Made by a program: the position numbers and the translations under genes. This document shows positions 1 through 6,333 of a stretch of 11,889 nt of DNA, in pieces. Where the stretch lies: positions 1-11,889 of the forward strand of contig CABUUE010000027.1 in assembly GCA_902494685.1 (NCBI GenBank), written 5' to 3'. Each line of letters opens with the position of its first letter. Position 1 is the stretch's first letter. The notes under the pieces are model-generated. The model did no database searches and was not told the DNA's origin. It saw only the letters and a list, made by a program, of their open reading frames with translations. The DNA comes from an uncultured Collinsella sp. GTDB lineage: Bacteria > Actinomycetota > Coriobacteriia > Coriobacteriales > Coriobacteriaceae.

Positions 1-20
1 AAAACGGACCGCGCAAGGGG

Positions 21-37
21 TGACGCCAAGGGCGTCA
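21..37 (+). repeat. Short perfect hairpin upstream of the permease
   Basis: Arms TGACGCC (21-27) and GGCGTCA (31-37) are perfectly complementary around a 3-base AAG loop. No T-run follows, so it is not an intrinsic terminator. It ends a few bases before the strong Shine-Dalgarno of the permease (AAAGGAGGGG, 44-53), so it could be a 5' leader stem or an operator. The rest of the leader lies outside the window. Confidence 0.45.
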
Positions 38-57
38 AATAGGAAAGGAGGGGAACA

Positions 58-1509
58 ATGGCGGACAAGAACGCAGAGGTTGCAGTCGAGGATAACGGCG
101 GCATGAAGAAAACGCTTTCGCTCTGGAACTTCTTCACCATCGGCTTCGGTGCCATCATCGGTACCGGTTGGGTTCTGCAGGTCGGCGACTGGATGGTCGT
201 GGGCGGCGGTCCCGTTCCCGCTATGATTGCATTCCTCTTGGGTGCAATCTTCCTCGTGCCCGTCGGAGCTGTTTTCGGTGAGCTCACGGCTGCTATCCCC
301 ATCTCGGGCGGCATCGTTGAGTATGTCGATCGTAGCTTTGGCCGTACGCTGAGCTACATCACCGGATGGCTTTTGGCCCTGGGCAACGGCATCCTGTGCC
401 CGTGGGAGGCCATCGCCATCTCGACCCTCGTGTCCGAGATGTTCGGCAGCCTGCCCGGTCTTGAGTGGCTGCGCGCCGTCAAGCTCTACACCATCCTGGG
501 CGCCGACGTTTACCTGTTCCCGACGCTGATCGCGCTCGGCTTTGCAGTCTACGTCATCTTCCTCAACTTCCGCGGTGCCAGCTCGGCCGCCAAGCTCCAG
601 GCCTTCCTGACCAAGGCTCTGCTTTGCGGCATGCTGCTTGCCATGGGCGTCTCGCTATTCACCGGCTCGCCGGACAACGCCATGCCTGTGTTCTCCCAGG
701 TCACCGGCGCTGGCGGCGGCAAGGCCGCCACCGAGAGCACCAGCCTGTTTGCCGGCATCGTGTCGGTCCTGGTTCTGACCCCGTTCTTCTACGCCGGTTT
801 CGACACCATTCCTCAGCAGGCTGAGGAAGCTGCCGAGGGCCTCAACTGGAACAAGTTCGGCAAGATCATCTCCTTGGCACTGCTGGCCGCCGGTGGCTTC
901 TACATGGTCTGTATCTACTCGTTCGGCACCATCCTCGACTGGCATGAGTTTGTTAAGAGCCCGGTTCCCGCGCTCGCCTGCCTCAAGGGCATTAACATGC
1001 TCCTGTACCTGGCCATGCTCGTCATCGCCACGCTTGGACCCATGGGCCCGATGAACTCCTTCTACGGCGCCACGAGCCGCATCATGCTCGCCATGGGCCG
1101 CAAGGGCCAGCTGCCCGAACAGTTCGCCGAGGTCGACCCCAAGTCCGGCGCTCCCAAGCTCGCCTGCGTCGTTCTGGGCGTCATCACCGTCGTCGGTCCG
1201 TTCCTGGGCAAGAACATGCTCATCCCTCTGACCAACGTGTCGGCTCTCGCCTTCATCTTCTCCTGTGGCATGGTCGCCCTCGCTTGCCTGCGTATGCGCT
1301 TCACCGAGCCCGACCTGCCTCGTCCCTACGAGGTGCCCGGCGGCAAGTTTGGCATCGGCCTCGCTATCGCTGCCTGCGCCATCATCATCGGCCTGCTCGT
1401 GATTCCGTTCTCTCCCGCCTCCCTCAACATGGTGGAGTGGAGTATCGTGATCGGCTGGCTGGCCGTCGGCCTGGCTCTCATGGCCTTCACCAATTCCCGC
1501 AAAAAGTAA
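58..1509 (+). CDS. APC-family amino acid/amine permease
   Basis: A 483-residue integral membrane transporter expected to import an amino acid, amine or related compound by proton- or exchange-coupled transport. The sequence is a run of hydrophobic segments compatible with the 12-helix APC fold. TM1 has the glycine-rich substrate-binding motif GFGAIIGTGW (residues 29-38). TM2 has GELTAAIPISGG (74-85). TM6 has GFDTIPQQAEEA (247-258), the FDxxxxxAEE-type signature of this superfamily. The N-terminus is a short charged cytosolic tail without a signal peptide. The ATG at 58 is set by a strong Shine-Dalgarno, AAAGGAGGGG, 4 bases upstream. Length is normal for the family. The next gene, 131 bases downstream on the same strand, is an amidohydrolase that may act on the imported substrate. 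Codons are strongly biased to C/G-ending forms, suggesting high expression. The substrate cannot be told from sequence alone. Confidence 0.93.
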   Translation: MADKNAEVAVEDNGGMKKTLSLWNFFTIGFGAIIGTGWVLQVGDWMVVGGGPVPAMIAFLLGAIFLVPVGAVFGELTAAIPISGGIVEYVDRSFGRTLSYITGWLLALGNGILCPWEAIAISTLVSEMFGSLPGLEWLRAVKLYTILGADVYLFPTLIALGFAVYVIFLNFRGASSAAKLQAFLTKALLCGMLLAMGVSLFTGSPDNAMPVFSQVTGAGGGKAATESTSLFAGIVSVLVLTPFFYAGFDTIPQQAEEAAEGLNWNKFGKIISLALLAAGGFYMVCIYSFGTILDWHEFVKSPVPALACLKGINMLLYLAMLVIATLGPMGPMNSFYGATSRIMLAMGRKGQLPEQFAEVDPKSGAPKLACVVLGVITVVGPFLGKNMLIPLTNVSALAFIFSCGMVALACLRMRFTEPDLPRPYEVPGGKFGIGLAIAACAIIIGLLVIPFSPASLNMVEWSIVIGWLAVGLALMAFTNSRKK

Positions 1510-1529
1510 CGCCGAGCCGGGGCGGATCA

Positions 1530-1558
1530 GGTGCGCGGGACCCTCTCTTCCGCGCACC
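1530..1558 (+). repeat. Perfect 9-bp inverted repeat between permease and amidohydrolase
   Basis: GGTGCGCGG (1530-1538) and CCGCGCACC (1550-1558) pair perfectly around an 11-base loop. The stem begins about 20 bases after the permease stop. No T-run follows, so it is a poor intrinsic terminator. It may protect the permease mRNA 3' end and set different expression levels for the two genes. Confidence 0.5.
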
Positions 1559-1618
1559 GAACCCGGCACCACTTGGGTAGCTTTGTGAGGCCTTAACCCA
1601 ACACGGCCTCGCCCACTA

Positions 1619-1630
1619 TATGGATCCATA
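1619..1630 (+). promoter_or_regulatory. 12-bp palindrome abutting the amidohydrolase ribosome binding site
   Basis: TATGGATCCATA is a perfect 12-base palindrome lying directly against the Shine-Dalgarno AGGAGG (1631-1636) of the amidohydrolase. It could be an operator or form a small stem near the ribosome site. TATATG at 1617-1622 could also be a weak -10 box. A palindrome of this size can occur by chance. Confidence 0.3.
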
Positions 1631-1640
1631 AGGAGGAACC

Positions 1641-2918
1641 ATGTCCACTAAGTATGCAATCGTTGGCGGCAAGCTCATCGACGGTACCGGTGCCGAGCCG
1701 GTCGAGAACTCCCTCGTTCTCGTCGACGACAACGGCAAGATTGAGTACGCCGGTGCTATGCAGGACCTTCCCGAGGGCGTTGAGGTCATCGACGCCGCCG
1801 GCAAGACCGTCCTTCCCGGCCTGATCGACACTCACCTGCACTTCTCGGGCAACTTGACCGATGATGACACCGACTGGGTCATGCAGCCGCTCCTCGAGAA
1901 GCAGGCCGTCGCAGTCAAGCAGGCCTACGACTGCCTCACCCACGGCCTCACCACCGTCTGCGAGATCGGCCGCTTTGGTATCCAGATCCGTGACTGCATC
2001 GACAAGGGCGTCTTCAAGGGCCCGCGCGTTCTGGCCACCGGCCTTGGCTTCTGCCGCGTTGCCGGCCACGGCGACTCCCACCACTGCACCCAGGAGCTCA
2101 ACAAGGAATCGCACCCCTGGGGCGATCAGGTCGACGGTCCTTGGGATCTGCGCAAGGCCGTCCGTCGTCGCCTGCGCGAGAACCCCGATGCCATCAAGAT
2201 CTGGGCTACCGGTGGCGGCATCTGGCGCTGGGACTCCGGCCGCGACCAGCACTACTGCTCCGAGGAGATTCAGGCTGTGGTCGAAGAGGCCAAGATGGTC
2301 GGCATCCCCGTGTGGAGCCACTGCTACAACAACCACGCCGCTGCCTACGATTCCGTCCGCTTTGGCTGCGAGCAGCTGATCCACGGCTTCGATATCGATG
2401 AGCGCACCATGGACCTCATGGCCGAGCAGGGCACCTTCTTCACCCCGACGATCGCCTTCCTGCCCACCTGGTACGCCACCTATCCGCCCGTCTACGTCCC
2501 CGAGCTGCACGACAAGTACGAGGGCACCCTGGTCGAGAAGGAGCTGCAGCGCAACTACGACTGCCTGCGCGAGGCCAAGAAGCGCGGCGTCGTCATGACG
2601 ATCGGCTCCGATTCCTTCTCCTTCGTCACCCCGTACGGCACCTGCTCCATCGAGGAGATGTACGAGTTCGTCGACAAGATCGGCTTCACCCCGGTCGAGA
2701 CCATCACCTGTGCCACCCTCAACGGTGCCAAGATGTGCCACATCGAGGACGAGACCGGTTCCATCGAGGCCGGCAAGTGCGCCGACCTGCTGGTCGTCAA
2801 CGGTGACGTCGCCGCCGACATCCACGTGCTCAACACCGACAACATGGACGTCATCATGAAGGACGGCTGGATTGTCGAGGCCGGCACCTTCGGCGAGGCA
2901 AACAAGTACAGCGCCTAA
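1641..2918 (+). CDS. Metal-dependent amidohydrolase (prolidase/imidazolonepropionase-like)
   Basis: A 425-residue cytosolic hydrolase of the amidohydrolase superfamily, expected to cleave an amide, peptide or cyclic C-N bond. The first ~60 residues and the C-terminus form the small beta-sandwich; the barrel starts at the metal motif DTHLH (H65, H67). Further likely ligands are K186 in AIKIWATGG (probably the carboxylated bridging lysine), H227, H248 and D324 in IGSDSF. This is the set expected for a binuclear enzyme of the Xaa-Pro dipeptidase/imidazolonepropionase-related group. The start is fixed by AGGAGG 4 bases before ATG 1641. Thirteen cysteines are spread along the chain, which is unusual. 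All 21 lysines use AAG, pointing to strong translational selection. Probably cotranscribed with or coregulated by the permease upstream, and closed by the terminator at 2977. The exact substrate is unknown; no family-specific specificity motif was recognised. Confidence 0.9.
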   Translation: MSTKYAIVGGKLIDGTGAEPVENSLVLVDDNGKIEYAGAMQDLPEGVEVIDAAGKTVLPGLIDTHLHFSGNLTDDDTDWVMQPLLEKQAVAVKQAYDCLTHGLTTVCEIGRFGIQIRDCIDKGVFKGPRVLATGLGFCRVAGHGDSHHCTQELNKESHPWGDQVDGPWDLRKAVRRRLRENPDAIKIWATGGGIWRWDSGRDQHYCSEEIQAVVEEAKMVGIPVWSHCYNNHAAAYDSVRFGCEQLIHGFDIDERTMDLMAEQGTFFTPTIAFLPTWYATYPPVYVPELHDKYEGTLVEKELQRNYDCLREAKKRGVVMTIGSDSFSFVTPYGTCSIEEMYEFVDKIGFTPVETITCATLNGAKMCHIEDETGSIEAGKCADLLVVNGDVAADIHVLNTDNMDVIMKDGWIVEAGTFGEANKYSA

Positions 2919-2926
2919 GCTACCGT

Positions 2927-2936
2927 TCATCGATGA
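2927..2936 (+). promoter_or_regulatory. Palindrome and single LytTR-like half-site before the kinase operon
   Basis: TCATCGATGA (2927-2936) is a perfect 10-base palindrome just after the amidohydrolase stop. It overlaps ACCGTTCAT (2922-2930), which fits the general LytTR half-site pattern (W-M-M-GTT-N-R-K) and resembles the BtsR half-site. No good second direct repeat was found at the usual 9-13 base spacing, so binding by the neighbouring regulators is only a possibility. Confidence 0.2.
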
Positions 2937-2959
2937 CTGGATGTAAAACACAGTATTTG

Positions 2960-2974
2960 ATTGCATAATGCAAT
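2960..2974 (+). promoter_or_regulatory. Operator-like palindrome overlapping a -10-like box
   Basis: ATTGCAT-A-ATGCAAT is a perfect inverted repeat with 7-base arms and a single central base. It covers CATAAT (2964-2969), five of six matches to the -10 consensus, but no convincing -35 box lies 16-18 bases upstream. The terminator hairpin starts 3 bases downstream. If this is a promoter, the transcript would enter the terminator almost at once. Confidence 0.35.
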
Positions 2975-2976
2975 GG

Positions 2977-3003
2977 AGAGGGTCGCTTGCGGCCCTCTTT
3001 ATT
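2977..3003 (+). terminator. Intrinsic terminator after the amidohydrolase, inside the kinase leader
   Basis: AGAGGGTCG (2977-2985) pairs with CGGCCCTCT (2990-2998) in a 9-pair stem including one G-T pair, around the 4-base loop CTTG, and is followed by TTATT. It ends 58 bases after the amidohydrolase stop and 33 bases before the likely kinase start. It either ends the permease-amidohydrolase transcript or attenuates the kinase operon. Confidence 0.75.
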
Positions 3004-3036
3004 GCTATGGGGTGCGTCAGTAAGAAGGGGATGACG

Positions 3037-4422
3037 GTGGATCTCAATAGGCTGATTCTGGGCAAGAGCTACAACTCTACCAAGGTCTTTCGTACCGCTC
3101 AGCATGTGGTTCAAGCCATCTTGCTCGGTATTGTCGTTCCGCTGCTTATCCTGCTGCTCATCTGGGATCTAACCGATAATCCCAATCCCGTTCCGGCCGT
3201 TGTCGTCATTGCCGGCTTGGTCATGCTGTGCTTCTTCTTCTCATACGTCTTTGTCGTTCCCGACGACCTCACATCGAGCGCTACCGACCGCACGCTCGCC
3301 ATCGCGTCGAAAATATTCGCCTACACGTCGCGCGGCCTTACGCCCGAAGCTGCCCTAGGCGCCTCTAAGATCATCCTGTCCGAAACTATCGCCTCTGCCA
3401 TCTGCTTTACCGACGGCAAGCAGGTGTTGGCAAGCTGGGGCGAGGACTCGGCAAAATGCCCCGCGGGCACCCCGGTGGTGCTGCGGACTACGCTCAACGT
3501 GATCAACAGCGGTGAGCAAAGCGTGTTCTCGCGCGATGCCTCGACCGAGACGGGTGGCTACTTTCCGCGCCTGCGCGCCGGTATTGTCGCACCGCTTACC
3601 GTGCGTGGGCATTGCGTGGGCACGCTCGAGCTGTATTATCCCCGTCTGAGCAGCATCGATATGCGCCAGACGGCGCTTGCCTCGGGCTTTGCCGACCTCA
3701 TTTCCACGCAGCTTGCGAGCTTTGAGCTCGAGCGCCAGGACGAGCTTACGGCCCGCGTGGAGCTGCGCGCCTTGCAATCGCAGGTCGATCCTCATTTTCT
3801 ATTCAATACCATTAGCACGATCGTGTCGCTCGTGCGAGCCGAGCCCGACAAGGCGCGATCGCTGCTGATCGACTTCTCCAACTACTATCGTCAGACGCTT
3901 TCTGATTCCGATACGCTCACCACGCTCGAGCACGAGGTGGAACAGGGTACTCGCTATATCAATCTTATGCAGGCTCGTTATGGTGACGGCCGTCTGCGCG
4001 TCTCGGTCGATATCGACTTTGAGGTGCGCGATTGCATGGTGCCGCCGTTTATCTTGCAGCCGTTGCTCGAAAACTGCATCAAGCACGCGCAGCGCGAGAC
4101 CGAGCCGCTTTCTATTCATGTTAGGGCTTTCGAGACCGATGACGGTTTGGAGATCATCGTCGAGGACGATGGCATCGGTATGAGCGAAGAGGTCTGCGCG
4201 CATCTGTTTGAGCAACATCGCCGAGAGGAGCCCGAGAGCATTACCGCCGACGGCTCCGTCAAGCGAGGTTGCGGCCTGGCGCTCTTCAACGTGCTTCAGC
4301 GCATCCATTTCTTTTACGGAGAAGATTCCGGCATGCGCGTGAAGTCCCAGGAGGGCGTGGGAACGCAGGTCATCGTCGAGCTGAACGGCGAGCCGCATGA
4401 GCCCGCGCCGTTGACGGCGTAG
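3037..4422 (+). CDS. LytS-type sensor histidine kinase (first pair)
   Basis: A 461-residue membrane sensor kinase. Two hydrophobic helices (about 24-43 and 53-74) are joined by only about nine residues, so there is no external sensor domain. A GAF-like region (about 95-225) follows, then a His_kinase domain with phosphoacceptor H253 in VDPHFLFNT. The HATPase domain has the N-box LLENCIKH (E345, N346), G1 DDGIGM and G2 GCGLALFN. This is the BtsS/YpdA/LytS order, but with the usual multi-helix 5TMR module replaced by two helices. GTG 3037 is chosen because AAGGGG (3025-3030) sits 6 bases upstream. In-frame ATG 3031 touches that site, and ATG 2968 would put the terminator hairpin inside the gene. 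It is followed 38 bases later by its response regulator. The kinase is paralogous to the one at 8949. The ligand is unknown. Confidence 0.9.
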   Translation: MDLNRLILGKSYNSTKVFRTAQHVVQAILLGIVVPLLILLLIWDLTDNPNPVPAVVVIAGLVMLCFFFSYVFVVPDDLTSSATDRTLAIASKIFAYTSRGLTPEAALGASKIILSETIASAICFTDGKQVLASWGEDSAKCPAGTPVVLRTTLNVINSGEQSVFSRDASTETGGYFPRLRAGIVAPLTVRGHCVGTLELYYPRLSSIDMRQTALASGFADLISTQLASFELERQDELTARVELRALQSQVDPHFLFNTISTIVSLVRAEPDKARSLLIDFSNYYRQTLSDSDTLTTLEHEVEQGTRYINLMQARYGDGRLRVSVDIDFEVRDCMVPPFILQPLLENCIKHAQRETEPLSIHVRAFETDDGLEIIVEDDGIGMSEEVCAHLFEQHRREEPESITADGSVKRGCGLALFNVLQRIHFFYGEDSGMRVKSQEGVGTQVIVELNGEPHEPAPLTA

Positions 4423-4460
4423 CACGCGGTTGGATTGAGAGAAAAAGAGGGGAAGCACAT

Positions 4461-5195
4461 ATGTCCGAAGGCTGGAACATCTTGGTGGTTGATGACGAGC
4501 CTCCCATTAGGGCTGAGCTACGCTATCTGTTGGAAAAGGATACGCGTGTGGGCCAGATTGCCGAGGCGGGCAATGTCACCGAAGCCGTGGAGTCGATTCT
4601 GTCGAACAAGCCCGACGTGTTGTTTTTAGACATTACCATGCCCGGTCGCTCGGGAATTGAGCTTGCCGAGACGCTGCAGAACCTAAAGACGCCGCCGGTG
4701 GTTGTGTTTGTGACGGCGTTTGCCGAGTTTGCCGCCGATGCGTATAACCTCGATGCGGTCGACTATGTCGTCAAGCCGGTCGAGGACGCACGCCTGTCAA
4801 AGGCACTCGACAAGATCGAGGCAGCCTTGGGTGTCCGTCGTGTTATCCACGCCCCGCGCCAGCCTTTGCGTCTGACGGTGGACCGCGGGGGCAAAAAGGT
4901 GTTCATTCCCGCCGCAGACGTCTGCTACTTTGAGGCGCGTGCCGATTTTTGCAACGCCGTCTGCGCCGAGGGAACATACCTGATCAATGAGTCGATTTCT
5001 TCGCTCGAGCGTCGCTTGGGCTCCGAGGGCTTTATTCGCGTTCATCGCAGCTATCTGGTCAATTTGGAAGACGTGCACAATGTTGAGATTGGCTCTACGG
5101 GGTTGATGGAGCTCAGGCTCGACCGCGTGAGCTCGACGGTGCCGGTGTCCCGTCGTCGTGCCGCCGAGGTCAAGTCGCACCTGGGGCTTGCGTAA
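4461..5195 (+). CDS. LytTR-family response regulator (first pair)
   Basis: A 244-residue DNA-binding regulator, the probable partner of the kinase ending 38 bases upstream. The receiver domain (about 5-122) has the acidic pocket D11/D12, phosphoacceptor D57 in LFLDITMPG, T85 and K105 in VVKPVE. A short linker leads to a LytTR domain (about 137-241) with the typical GFIRVHRSYLVN block (190-201) and VPVSRRR near the end. LytTR proteins bind direct repeats upstream of targets and usually activate transporter or envelope genes. The start ATG 4461 is preceded by a purine-rich AGAGGGGAAG. About half of its receiver core is identical by eye to that of the regulator at 10365. A 9-base direct repeat, GGCTTGCGT (5185-5193 and 5198-5206), straddles its stop codon. 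Target genes cannot be read from the window, though the neighbouring transporters are candidates. Confidence 0.92.
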   Translation: MSEGWNILVVDDEPPIRAELRYLLEKDTRVGQIAEAGNVTEAVESILSNKPDVLFLDITMPGRSGIELAETLQNLKTPPVVVFVTAFAEFAADAYNLDAVDYVVKPVEDARLSKALDKIEAALGVRRVIHAPRQPLRLTVDRGGKKVFIPAADVCYFEARADFCNAVCAEGTYLINESISSLERRLGSEGFIRVHRSYLVNLEDVHNVEIGSTGLMELRLDRVSSTVPVSRRRAAEVKSHLGLA

Positions 5196-5228
5196 GAGGC
5201 TTGCGTGCCGTCGTTTACCATCGCAGGT

Positions 5229-5257
5229 TTGGCATGGGCGCGCGGTGGGCATAATGG
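5229..5257 (+). promoter_or_regulatory. Candidate promoter of the phospholipase C-like gene
   Basis: TTGGCA (5229-5234, five of six to the -35 consensus) and CATAAT (5250-5255, five of six to the -10 consensus) are separated by a rather short 15-base spacer. The -10 context GTGGGCATAATGG (5245-5257) differs at only two bases from GTGGGTATGATGG at 7681-7693, before the glycosyltransferase operon. A start near 5262 would give a leader of about 26 bases. Confidence 0.4.
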
Positions 5258-5287
5258 GTGGCATCGAATGAAATCGAAAGGATCATT

Positions 5288-6232
5288 ATGCCCGCGCTTA
5301 TCACCCATCATCTGTTTGGCGAGGAAAGCATCGACCGTCTTCCGCAGGGCGTCATCACGTCCGATGAAGAGCGCATTGCCTTTATCTTGGGCAACCAAGG
5401 CCCCGACCCGTTTTTCTTTCACATTCTGACACCGCGTGTTTCCGACTGCACGCTGCTGGCGCAGGTCATGCATCGGTCGCGCATGTCTCGCCAGTTCGCG
5501 TGCCTGCGCGACGGCGTGTCGCATCTGCTGCCGCGCGACGCCAGCTTGGGTCGTGCCTTTGCGCTGGGCCTGCTGTCTCATTACGTGCTCGACCGCAACG
5601 CCCATCCTTTTGTCTATGAGCAGCAGTTTGGCATCGTGGAGTCCGATTCAGAGCTTGAGAATTCGAGCAGTCAGGTCCATGCCGTGATCGAGAGCGACCT
5701 GGATGTGCTGATGCTGCAGCTTAAACGCGATGGCGCTACGGTCGACGATTACCCGCCGGCGGGCGAGATCGTCACCACCGATCGCATCAATCGCGTGGCC
5801 GGCGTGCTGATGAGCTATGTTGCCGGACGCGTGTACGGCATTGACATTCCGGCAGGGGAGTACGGTGCTGCCGTTGCCAATATGCAGCGACTTTACCGCG
5901 CGATTGAGCCGGCCGGCTCCGCAAAGACGCGCGCGATCTCGCTGGTTGAGGGCTTGGTGCACGACTACTCTCTGCTCGACGGCCTTGCCCATCGCGTGAC
6001 GACGGAGCTGCCCGAGCGCACCGGTAACCTGGGCCATCTGACATGGAAGAATCCCTTTACCGACGAGGTCTCGAACGAGAGTTTCCCCGAGGTCTTTGAT
6101 CGCGCGCTGGTCGATTACGAGTGTACGGTCGCACGTTTTATCGAGACCGGTGACATGGATGCCGTGACCAGTCACGTCAACTACAGCGGTCGCGTGCTCG
6201 AAGCCGATGAGGAGTTCGACCGCGAGGAATAG
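5288..6232 (+). CDS. Zinc-dependent phospholipase C family protein
   Basis: A 314-residue protein of the alpha-helical zinc-dependent phospholipase C (PF00882) type. Family hallmarks are H7/H8 near the N-terminus, GNQGPDPFF (35-43), the HxxxDxxxH motif (H98, D102, H106) and HAVIE (H131, E135), together able to build a tri-metal site. Members split phospholipids into diacylglycerol and a phospho-head group, but many bacterial homologues, including ones like this without a signal peptide, have no tested substrate. ATG 5288 is chosen because AAAGGA (5277-5282) lies 5 bases upstream and the metal-binding histidines fall right after it; an in-frame ATG at 5258 adds ten unlikely residues. It lies 92 bases after the regulator with its own promoter-like element, so may be a separate unit. 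The enzyme assignment is at family level only. Confidence 0.8.
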   Translation: MPALITHHLFGEESIDRLPQGVITSDEERIAFILGNQGPDPFFFHILTPRVSDCTLLAQVMHRSRMSRQFACLRDGVSHLLPRDASLGRAFALGLLSHYVLDRNAHPFVYEQQFGIVESDSELENSSSQVHAVIESDLDVLMLQLKRDGATVDDYPPAGEIVTTDRINRVAGVLMSYVAGRVYGIDIPAGEYGAAVANMQRLYRAIEPAGSAKTRAISLVEGLVHDYSLLDGLAHRVTTELPERTGNLGHLTWKNPFTDEVSNESFPEVFDRALVDYECTVARFIETGDMDAVTSHVNYSGRVLEADEEFDREE

Positions 6233-6333
6233 GGCCTGTGCGTGCCCCTTTGCCGAATCCTTACCGGTGCTTCTGGACAATTGGGGTACGATGAACTAAC
6301 TGCATACCGGGCGAATACGAAGGGTCCCTGTCC
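6233..6333 (+). promoter_or_regulatory. Leader of the UMF1 transporter with a weak extended -10
   Basis: This 101-base gap contains GGGGTACGATGA, in which TACGAT (6287-6292) is a four-of-six -10 box in a G-rich context like that before the glycosyltransferase. No good -35 sits 16-18 bases upstream. TGGACA (6274-6279) is -35-like but faces only a poor -10. No terminator hairpin is seen, so readthrough from the phospholipase gene is possible. Confidence 0.25.

Noticed and set aside
655..1629. A 324-codon open frame on the minus strand opposite the permease
   Set aside because: The translation is rich in His, Asp, Gly and Glu without any domain, and it covers the well-supported permease. It is a codon-bias shadow.
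1593..3065. A 490-codon open frame on the minus strand opposite the amidohydrolase
   Set aside because: It is an antisense shadow created by the strong G/C-ending codon bias of the hydrolase gene. Its protein is low-complexity, rich in Val, Asp, Gly and Leu, without recognisable motifs, while the plus-strand frame has complete catalytic residues and a ribosome site.
5185..5206. A 9-base direct repeat GGCTTGCGT across the first regulator's stop codon
   Set aside because: Two copies 13 bases apart are easily explained by chance or a tiny local duplication; there are no further copies or mobile-element signs.
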